From: Linyphia triangularis
Lineage: Eukaryota > Arthropoda > Arachnida > Araneae > Linyphiidae
Reading direction: 5' to 3'
Length of the DNA: 64,000 bases
NCBI GenBank assembly: GCA_963978545.1
Contig: OZ021733.1
Coordinates: forward strand, 32,035,424 to 32,099,423
Below the pieces are notes generated by a model. It was not told the origin of the DNA. It was given only the letters and a program-made list of their open reading frames with translations, and did no database searches. Made by a program: the position numbers and the translations under genes. Below, in pieces: positions 38,979-48,070 of this stretch. Within the stretch, counting starts at the first letter, position 1, and each line of letters opens with the position of its first letter.

Positions 38979-39394
38979 CAATGTCATGGAAATATGACGA
39001 TTCTCCAATTTTGTCCTAGACAGATACTTTACATAGAAAACTTATTAGTATTATAAATTTCTTAGCCAATGCATTCTGTGGATTGACTCTTTGAATGATA
39101 CTGGAAGTTTTACCCAAGAACCTTTTTTTTATATTTCTTTTAGTTGTGTGGAGTGAGATTGTGGCTATTACAAATTAGCATTCTTCTTAGATTTATAAAA
39201 TAAAGTTAAAAAATAGTTTTCCAAAATTAAAAATTATCAACTTAACAAAAATATAAAATAGGAATTTATTTTTGCTCGTTTTATTATGAAATAAAATGAA
39301 GTAAATTTTTATACAGCTAACAAAGGGAACAAAATTACAATAGCAAGAAGCAGTAGCTAAGTATAAACGGCAAAATTGGCAATATTATTCGATA

Positions 39395-39870
39395 GATATT
39401 ATATTATCCTTTATTGTGCGTGAAACAGAGGAAAATCAATCGTTGATGGGCGATGCCCAAGGGCAGAGGGCTGTGTTAAAGGCATTAGTTTTCAACTATT
39501 TACACCTTTATAGCCTTTTTTACGATAAATTCGGAAGGGAAAATATTTAGAACACCTTAAAAGCCATTAGCACAACGATTTTAAACAAAATCGTTAGAAC
39601 CAATTTTCATCAATTGCTGAAAAACCCAATTTTTTCAACCTTAATGGTGGGTCCCATGGCCACCACTAACCCGTATACCAAATTTGAACATCATGGATCA
39701 ATTCGTTCAAGAGATATTAATGACCACGTACACACAGACAGGCATTTTTTCTAGACCACTTTTTTGAAATCAAGATGTGGAGGGGAGGCATTTTTTAGAC
39801 CGAAAACAATACTTTCATTACCCTATGTTAACAGATGGGTAATTGAAAGTAAAAAAAAAGTATTAGTGTC
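39395..39870 (+). repeat. Dispersed repeat R1, copy 1
   Basis: It shares with 45.8-46.5 kb and 55.7-56.6 kb the ordered blocks AATCGTTGATGGGCGATG, AAATCGTTAGAACC, GGTGGGTCCCATGGCCACCA and TACCAAATTTGAACATC, then an ACACACAGACAG stretch and a TTTTCTAGACCAC block. The 83-codon frame at 39764-40015 is partly within it and is not considered a gene. Confidence 0.8.
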
Positions 39871-40801
39871 TCCCATTATCACCCAGACCAGCATTTCTCC
39901 CCACCGGCCCAGATTCTTCGTATGCCAGCGACACCTGAAAGATCGTGACCAGCATTTTGATACCTCACATCTTTTTTCTGCACCAAGCAGAACAAAAGAG
40001 TTGCCAATAATTTAGGTTTTTAATATACTACTGCATATCATTTAAACTTTTTATTTTATTTATATACCAATGACATTTGGAAGAGCATGACCAACATTCC
40101 GATGTCTTACAAGGACATTTTTGAAAACTTTTAATTTTTGGCATGCCAAATCATGCTTCATGAACGTCATTTTTATCTTGTAGCAGTTGTAATATTATAA
40201 GAAATGTGATGCTACCTCAAAATATTAGAATTAAGTATTTTTTTTAATGCAAATAAGTGGGCGAAGAACATATTTCCTTTCAAATTTTGTTAAATGCCGT
40301 GTATCCAGTGACACTTGAGCGAAAAAAAATCTATTGATACGTCATTTTTTTAAATTATTTAATACATCTTCAAAATGAAGGCACACGCTTTAAAATCCTA
40401 AAAAAATAATAGAACTAAATTTAAATGATTTTTATTGTAAAAGTTGAAGTAATTATAGATATTGCGATTTCTTCACTAAATTTCTAATTACCCTTAAAAT
40501 ATTTTATTTTTAATTTCCATTGTACACAACGTTAATTAGCAAGTTTTCGAATTCGACACGTGGGGAAAGAAAAATATATTTCAGAAAACTACTTAATAAT
40601 CCATAATTAACGATTTTTTCATGTTCAGCCAATATTTTAATATTTTAAGTTGTTTTTGCATCAATCAGATGGACAGCTCACTTTTACATTTTAAATACTT
40701 AAAATTAAATAGCATTTTTCCACCAAAGAAACATCAAACCTAAGAAATAATCTTTTCTTTGTCTTTATTTCTAAGAGAGATGAATGTCGTTTCGTTATCT
40801 T

Positions 40802-40858
<57 letters not shown>

Positions 40859-41394
40859 TCTCTAAACCAACACGCATCTTTTTATACTTTTCTTTTGTCC
40901 TTTACATCAGAAACACACGATTTATGACGTCATTCATTCTAACTGAAGTAAATAAATAAAACTTAATTAATATAATTATATGACTTCAAAATTCTTTTAT
41001 GCCAAGCAGTAATAGTATTGGTTATTATGCATATATTTGTATTTCCTCTCTTTTGTTTGAAAAAAAACTTATTCCGAATCTCAGAAGATCTATAATAAAC
41101 TATGCCTTAGATCCTTTTCAAAACTAACAAATAAAAATTATTTGTGATATAAAAAACTCATGGAGTTTTTTTTTAATAAATAATTTTTTCAATTGCAAAT
41201 TATATAATGAGTTGTGAAGGGTTTTTATTTGATTCTTTTTAAACTCTTTTTATGTTGTGTTAATGAAGTAACAATTACTTTTAAACCGAGTTTCAATAAG
41301 TTCACAAACATATATGAGATAAAAGAAAAGTAACAATTTTGTTTTCCTGAATTGAAAACAGTAAATAATAAAACAAACAATGAAATACAAATAC
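39871..41394. other. No recognised gene; 53-base poly-T tract
   Basis: An uninterrupted run of 53 T lies at 40803-40855. On the opposite strand this is a poly-A run and could mark the tail of an old retroposon, but no body is recognisable beside it. Other sequence is AT-rich and unremarkable. Confidence 0.5.
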
Positions 41395-42395
41395 AAATTT
41401 GAAGACCAACTGCAGGCTCAAGGACCAACAGGGTTGGATGACACACACATACAAAAAAAAAAAATGACGAATTTGCATACATAACATAAAATACCGAATG
41501 TGCAGAATAACATAATAGAAAATGTATGTACAGAATAGAAAAGAATATACAGAATACATAATAGAAAAAAAAATTGCAGATTACATAATAGACAAAGTAT
41601 ACATAATTAATTTTGAGAAGTTAACTTAATCATACCACATACAATTCAGAATGCAAATATTATTAATTTACAGCATCATACCAGATTTGAAGACTAACTG
41701 CAGGCTCAAGGATCAACGGGGTTGGACGAGACAAAAAAAGAAAAAAAAAAGAAAAACCGAATGTTCAGAATAACATAAATAATAGATTTGGTTGTTTTCA
41801 GACTAACTTGCACCGTCAGCAACACCAGGGCTATAATGCGCAGAAACATTCCTTATAATAACATAATAAAAAATGCATATACAGAATATAAAAGAATATA
41901 CAGAATACATAATAGAATAAATAATTGCAGATTACATAATAGACAAAGTATACATAATTAATTTTGAGAAGTTAACTTAATCATACCACATACAATTCAG
42001 AATGCAAATATTATTAATTTACAGCATCATACCAGATTTGAAGACTAACTGCAGGCTCAAGGATCAACGGGGTTGGACGAGACAAAAAAAGAAAAAAAAA
42101 AGAAAAACCGAATGTTCAGAATTACATAAATAATAGATTTGGTTGTTTTCAGACTAACTTGCACCGTCAGCAACACCAGGGCTATAATGCGCAGAAACAT
42201 TCCTTATAATAACATAATAAAAAATGCATATACAGAATATAAAAGAATATACAGAATACATAATAGAATAAATAATTGCAGATTACATAATAGACAAAGT
42301 ATACATAATTAATTTTGTGAAGTTAACATAATCATACCACATACAATTCAGAATGCAAAAATTATTAATTTACAGCATCATACCAGAAAAATACA
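41395..42395. repeat. Tandem array, 351-bp unit, about 2.8 copies, containing SINE-1 tail pieces
   Basis: ATTGCAGATTACATAATAGA recurs at 41573, 41924 and 42275, spacing 351 bp. Units 2 and 3 contain a minus-strand fragment of the SINE-1 body (GCACCGTCAGCAACACCAGG, TATAATGCGC), whereas the first, more diverged unit starting near 41395 lacks it. Each unit also has a GACTAACTGCAGGCTCAAGG-type block of unknown origin. Confidence 0.9.
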
Positions 42396-42572
42396 ACATA
42401 CAAAGTTGACATAGTATCATAATTGGAAAGAAACAATGTATGATCCTTTAATACATGTAATCTTATTTTAATACTTTTTAGTTTCAAGTCTATTCACTAG
42501 AATTAAAATATAAATCAATCTCGAATACAACCATTTTACAAGTGATAATACTTAAAGTATAACTTTCAGAAA

Positions 42573-42807
42573 AGCTGTAAAAAGGAACCACGGATCATAA
42601 TGGCCTGAAATTTGACCTGAATATACAATCACCGCGAGATGAATACAATTAAAGTTAAACCTTCAAAAACGAGTAGAGTGACCTGAAGCTTGACCTGAAA
42701 ATGGTATGCCATATAAAAACATACTATTTTTTTAATTATACCATTTCCCATTTTTTCGCATATATTCAAGTCAAATTTCTGATCATTCTGACCAGTGGTT
42801 CACAGCT
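42573..42807. repeat. Imperfect inverted repeat (possible decayed foldback)
   Basis: AGCTGT...GAACCAC...GAAATTTGACCTGAATATA on the left is mirrored by TATATTCAAGTCAAATTTC...CACAGCT on the right. A second GACCTGAAGCTTGACCTGAA phrase lies between. Arms about 60 bp with many mismatches. Confidence 0.5.
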
Positions 42808-43089
42808 TTTTGAATGGTGAAATTTAATTATAATCATCATGTGCAAATAATATAACTCATAAAAACAGAGTTTTTAAAAAATCGTTTATATGCATTGTAA
42901 ATTTTTTTTAATCATTTACACAGTGCCGACATCAAAAACATTTCTATCAGAAAATGTGCGGCAAACTACGTTTCAAAATTTATTTATTAAAAATGAACGT
43001 GAATTTATGCTCTCACATCCAAATATAATTTATTTATTCTGATTTAAGTAATTTTATTATTTATTTACTAAAAAAAATTTGGCACCAGG

Positions 43090-43330
43090 AAAGAGTTTCA
43101 ATAATGATCGGTTCAATGCTACTTTAACGCGATTGGATGACAGCAAGTTTATTAGTATTCCGTAAAAGCACCCTTTTAGTGACAGTAACAACCCCAAAAA
43201 CTTTTAGAATTCTTTGTCATCGACATCGAACCTATCTGACAAGTTTCAGTTCGATTGGATAATGGCAAGGAGGTTAATTAGGCCTCCGCAGATTCCGCTC
43301 CCATCGACAAACATACAAAATCGAAGTTAA
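43090..43330. repeat. Dispersed repeat R2 fragment
   Basis: Contains CGATTGGATGACAGCAAGTT, TTTGTCATCGACATCGAACC and GTTTCAGTTCGATTGGATA, all hallmarks of R2 in this window, in the same orientation as the 1.1-kb copy. Confidence 0.65.
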
Positions 43331-43605
43331 TATAAAGGATTTAAAAAAAACTCAACTTTGTAAATGTTCGCAAGATAAAATGTTGCAGTAAGGTTTATAT
43401 TTCTTATAGAAGCATCTATTAAACCATAAATATAAATCCAGAAGCAACAAATCGATAACATTAAGGAAACCAATATAATAATAACAACGAAGATACTACT
43501 CAACTAATATACGTTTGAAAGTAGATGGCAAGAACTGTTTCTTCAGCACGTGGTTATTTTAACTGCTTGATATGCTTCAAGTGTTTCATATCCTTAGTGA
43601 AATTC

Positions 43606-44282
43606 ATATTGTTGCGTGGATGGGTTCGAAAGATTTGAAGCCAAAGCAGATCAAAACTTGCAGAAATTTATTCCGATATAACTCTTCGCAGATTCTCTTA
43701 CAACTCCAGAACTTTTCGTTCTAGTAGACTCAATACAGCTCTTTTCACAACAATAGAGCACAAAACAGCAGTTAAGAACTTGACAACACAACCGCTAAAA
43801 TCGCTGCAAAAGACAATGCAATACAGTTCACTTTCGGAACTCTCTGAATACTTGCTGAGAGACAGCTAACTCAGTAACTCCACTCAGTCAGTCACTCAAC
43901 TGACTAACGGACTCAACTAACTGATTCAACTCACGGCCTGCCTTATATAGGAGTCAAACCTTCTTGAAACTTCTAGAGGTAGATATTTGGAGAACTTTCC
44001 AGATCCTAGTCAAAAAGTCCTATACATGTACATGGGGACCAAAAATGTCGCCAAATGGTCGCCAGGTTGGCGAGATTGCCATTACCATAATGTTAAATGC
44101 CCTGCTCCTTGTAAAACTCGCTTCCCAGCGTTATCTCAGTAAAACTCGTAATCAAGCATTAAGACACACATTGCAGGAAAGCAAACCTTTGCACTGCTAT
44201 ATGCGAAATGTACAGAAATTTATTTTTTTACGTAATTAATGCTACGAAATATTTACAAATACACAGAAATTCGTAACAATAT
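43606..44282 (-). mobile_element. Solo LTR, 669 bp, with 4-bp target duplication
   Basis: The segment 43610-44278 begins TGTTGCGTGG and ends CGTAACA, so it has TG...CA ends, and ATAT flanks it at 43606-43609 and 44279-44282. Read on the minus strand it has a TATA box (TATATAAGG, 43942-43950) and about 270 bp downstream an AATAAA signal (43667-43672), the U3-R-U5 order expected for an LTR. No internal retroviral sequence adjoins, so it is a solo LTR left by LTR-LTR recombination. It is not the same family as the element at 47.6 kb. Confidence 0.82.
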
Positions 44283-45199
44283 AAATAAATTCCCTGCATG
44301 GAAGCAATATCTATAGAAATAATAGTAAAGACAACTTTAAGTTCTCTGTCGTTTCCATAGAAAAACAACTATGAAAACGACAGTGAGCTTATGCCTTTTA
44401 ATCTTTCTACATATGACTGACAGTTTAATGAACATATCAGTCAACTAAATTAAATTTGTTCATTATCAAACTTGAAATATATGCTGTAAAATTGTTTTAT
44501 TGGAACTTGTGCAATAAAGGTTACGTTTTTAATACTGCTAACTTCAAGTGGAGTATCCAAAGGGGGGTTAATAGGGCTGCACCCCCCCCCCCCCCGATAA
44601 TCGAGAAAAAATTGGGTTAAATTACCGCTGTTGAAGAAGTTATTTGCAAATAGTCAATACTATTCTCGTTTCACAAACTTTAACTCGTTATAAAACAAAG
44701 TAATTATAACGACGAGGCACGAGCACAAAAACACAAGCACACCTATTTTATCGCAAACTTTCGCGATTTTACACTTCTTTCCCGTCTGTAGAAACATTTT
44801 CGAATATACGCCAACTATTAAAAATTGTGTGCATTCTGCAAGTTTCAATCGCAACTGCTTAAGGAAGCTTTTCAACTTTATGATCATTAGAATTATTTTT
44901 AAGAAATTCTATGAGCGAAGCAAGACTGAACGAAGTGGTACTTTTATCCATTTACAATGACATAAAAATATATGATGACATGGTCGATGGAAAATTTAAA
45001 CTAAAGCTAAAAGATTGGACTTAATATTGTAAACAAGCAATTAGTAAACTGAGTATAAAATAACGTAACTCTTTGCTTTATTTGCTCTTCATTTATTGAT
45101 CAAAAATATAGATTAATTAAAACAAAGTTTTTCTATTTCACTTTCGTCAAACCTTTAAAAATCAGTGTATCTAAATAATAATTATTATTAAGTAGTAAT
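44283..45199. other. No recognised gene; 14-base C run at 44582-44595
   Basis: A 75-codon minus frame at 44660-44887 shows no motif. Nothing else stands out. Confidence 0.4.
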
Positions 45200-45470
45200 T
45201 TAACCCACTGATGGTCCAAGGCATAGGCGAAATTCTACCCCTACAATAAATTTTAAATTATTATATTTTTCATTCAAATATATAGTTTTTTAGAATTATT
45301 ATTATTTTTTTTTTTTTTTTTTAGATACGTTATAAACTATCATCCTAATAAAAAAAATTTTTAAATATTTTATTTTAAATTTTCATTATAAATATAAAAA
45401 TGTTGTGTATTGCTGGAAAAACTGGGTATCAAATGGTGCATATGTGCTTACATAACCGTCAGTGGGTTAA
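45200..45470. mobile_element. TTAA-flanked miniature element, 263 bp
   Basis: TTAA at 45200-45203 is followed by CCCACTGATGGTCC, and CCGTCAGTGGG is followed by TTAA at 45467-45470. The termini are inverted repeats. A truncated relative lies at 13436. The interior is AT-rich and noncoding. Confidence 0.85.
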
Positions 45471-45799
45471 GATGCAGTCAACTCATTTATTGAGTTAATG
45501 AGTTGTCAGAGAGAAAGAGAGAGAGGGAGATGAGGTTTAAAAACGTCTTAATAGTTTAGAAAGTGACTATCGAATGAAAGGGTGTTCTTGCGAAAGGCAA
45601 AGGATACTAACCGTAGGAATTGTGCTGAGGTATGCAGAAAGTATGTTTGGGAATGAAAACAGTCTGATGCTAAGATGAGCAATACTGAATATTAAATATG
45701 GGACTCACTGTTAAAAAAGCGCTGAACTAAAAAAATTTCACATGAATGGGTTGTCGAAAACGTGGTAGGTTATTGAATGAATCGGTGAAACTATTAAAA

Positions 45800-46505
45800 T
45801 CTAGGGGTGTGGAACATCGCACAACTTTCAACTATACTGACGTGGATTTGTGTTATTTACAGTTTTTAACTTGAATCATTCAATTAGAATAAATGGCCAT
45901 TTTGGCTATATATTTTTTTTTTTGTAGGTCTAAAAAAAAAAAAAAAACTTTTGCCAAAATAGTTATTTTGACTATATACTTTTCGATAATCCTTATATTA
46001 TCCTTTATTGTAAGTGAAACTGAGGGGAGAAGCAAAAACGATCGTTGATGAGGTATGCTCAAGGAAAGAGAACTTTGTGTTGAAGACATTCGTTTTTTAA
46101 CTTTTTACGCAATTAAAGCATTGTTACTGGAATTTCGGAGATGAGGATGTTTAATTACCAGACAGAAATTTTTGTAAAAATCGTTAGAGCCATTTTTTAG
46201 CAATCATTGGAAAACCTGATTTTTTCAAGGGCAGCTACTTTATGTGAATGCGCGATTTTGAAGTAAACCTTAAGGGTAGGTCCCATGGCCATCACCAATC
46301 CGCATACCAAATTTGAGCATCGTAGGTAATGGTAGGGAGTTATGCTGACCACAGACACACATACACACAGAAATGTTTTCTAGATCACATTTTTGAGATC
46401 AGGATGTTCCAAAACGTGGGGGAAAAAATGATTTTTTCTTTTTTTCGACCGAATACTATACTTTCATAACCCTATGTATTACATATGGGTAAATGAAAGT
46501 AATAA
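45800..46505 (+). repeat. Dispersed repeat R1, copy 2
   Basis: It begins near GGGTGTGGAACATCGCACAA and includes AACGATCGTTGATGAGG, AGGTCCCATGGCCATCACCA and CATACCAAATTTGAGCATCG, parallel to the other R1 copies. It ends around GGGTAAATGAAAGTAATAAG. Small frames on either strand are incidental. Confidence 0.8.
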
Positions 46506-46523
46506 GATACAGGCTTTGAAAGG

Positions 46524-46704
46524 TTTGGTTTGTTGTTTTCAGATTATCTAGCGCCGTCAGCAACACGAGGGCTATTAGGTGCCGAAACATTAGTCATTAG
46601 ACAAGCCAACATACATTTACAAACACCCATGTCTAACACGGGACTCGAACCCGCAACCTCGCAGTCTAGAAGCTAGCACGCTAACCATTATACCATTCGG
46701 TCGA
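46524..46704 (-). mobile_element. SINE-1, full copy with target duplication
   Basis: In reverse complement the tRNA-like head shows GCGGGTTCGAGTCCCG (B box) and the body ends in AAACAAACCAAACC. CAGGCTTTGAAAGG at 46510-46523 and CAGGATTTGAAAGG at 46705-46718 are 14-bp flanking repeats with one mismatch. Confidence 0.9.
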
Positions 46705-46868
46705 CAGGATTTGAAAGGGAAAATGGAACTTAGAGAAGACTCTAAAATATATTGTTATTACATACATATCAAATTAAGGATTTTTATTAGTTAACATTTA
46801 AGAAGCTTTTGCCAATGTCGTAACCAAGCAAACAAACAAAAATTGCTGTGTGCCACTACACATACTTT

Positions 46869-47466
46869 TTAAGGTATACATATACAATTGACATGATTTT
46901 CTTTAATTTTTAGTTAATAATTACAAACTTTTTGACAGTATATCCGAATTCAAAATGATGCATTTATGCATATAAAAAAAAATTCGTCAGTTTTTTAATC
47001 AGCTAATTGCAATTAAAGTGACTAATTAGGACATTATTAGAACATACATAAATAAACTTGTAATTAACTTAGAGGTATGATTTTTATTGCAAATAAAATA
47101 TATTATATTGATGCAAGTTCCAACGGAGAATTTTGAATTTGGCTGCAACATTTATTTAATTATAAATTTTTAAATAAGAAGTTTAAAAAATTGCATAGTT
47201 TTAACAAAAAATTAAGATTGAAATATTCATAAAAAAATTTGTTTATAACAATATATGTTAGATTCTCCAAAGAAAACACATTCACAACTTGTGTCTACAG
47301 AACAAAATTAAAATTTTGTAAATCGGACAATTTATTATGAAGTTATGACCGTTGACGTAAATTCATATAACACCAAAATGTCATTCTTCAGAAAACGCGT
47401 TAAAAGTTTACTACACTAATGAACGTGATACAAAATAGGTTCACAAAACCCATTGTAATTTAAAAA
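46869..47466 (+). repeat. Dispersed repeat R3, copy 2
   Basis: Parallel to 29741-30340 over about 600 bp, with substitutions and small indels throughout. It ends about 100 bp before the LTR retrotransposon. Confidence 0.9.
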
Positions 47467-47780
47467 GTAAATTGAGTCTCAGAAAGAAAGTGGTAGTATT
47501 TTAAAAGTAATGAATTCGGGAATATTTTAAAACAAAAAAACACAGACTTTAGTCAAATTTTGCTATTTCTAATGTTGCACAAATTGTCTGTATATATTGT
47601 AAATAGTGACGTATTATTTCAAAATTCTATTGTAATTTATTTTTATCCTATTTTATTTAGTAATTAATAGCGATTATACAAGTTAGAAAAAGGTGGCAAC
47701 ACCTAAAGTAATCGAGAAGTTTCGAGATATTTCGTTTCCGATAAATTGGCTGGAAATTTCGAGAATGTCTCACGCGCTTG

Positions 47781-47788
47781 TATATAAG
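47781..47788 (+). promoter_or_regulatory. TATA box of the 5' LTR
   Basis: TATATAAG lies about 208 bp into the LTR, in locally GC-richer sequence. Transcription would begin about 25-30 bp downstream. The same box is at 50991-50998 in the 3' LTR. Confidence 0.75.
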
Positions 47789-47976
47789 AGACTGGAGAAC
47801 GGGGAAGTTGACAGATTGACTTTGGACCTCGATGAAAGCTTATCGCTTTGTTTACCTATTGGAGTGAGCTTGAATAATCGCTGAATTCGAAGTTATTTTT
47901 GTTGAAGCTTGTGTTGAAGCTTGAGAGTAATTAAACTGTTGCCTGTGAATAAATTTTGTGAGTTTTCTGAAGAGAG

Positions 47977-47982
47977 AATAAA
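47977..47982 (+). promoter_or_regulatory. Polyadenylation signal AATAAA in LTR
   Basis: AATAAA at 47977, with another at 47948, lies about 190 bp downstream of the TATA box. This fits an R region ending shortly after. The functional copy would be the equivalent at 51187 in the 3' LTR. Confidence 0.6.
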
Positions 47983-48039
47983 TATTTTTAAACCGTGAAA
48001 ACTGTACCATCATTGCCTCAGTGGAAAAATTCATAACAG

Positions 48040-48057
48040 TGGTGTCAGAAGTGGGAT
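48040..48057 (+). promoter_or_regulatory. Primer-binding site complementary to tRNA-Leu
   Basis: TGGTGTCAGAAGTGGGAT starts one base after the LTR. It is complementary to the CCA-terminated 3' end of animal tRNA-Leu(CAA) (...ATCCCACTTCTGACA-CCA). All 18 bases match the form I recall, but the host tRNA was not available to compare. Confidence 0.8.
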
Positions 48058-48070
48058 CTCGTAATTTTGA

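Larger units (their letters stand above)
47573..48038 (+). repeat. 5' LTR
   Basis: 466 bp starting TGTTGCACAAATTG and ending TTCATAACA. It carries a TATA box and polyadenylation signals in the order expected for U3-R-U5. The 63-codon frame inside has no ATG and is not a gene. Confidence 0.95.

Noticed and set aside
40803..40855. 53-base poly-T as the tail of a processed pseudogene
   Set aside because: No recognisable gene-derived sequence or target duplication was seen next to it.
47693..47884. 63-codon frame in each LTR
   Set aside because: It has no ATG (it starts at GTG), overlaps the LTR promoter and occurs identically in both LTRs.
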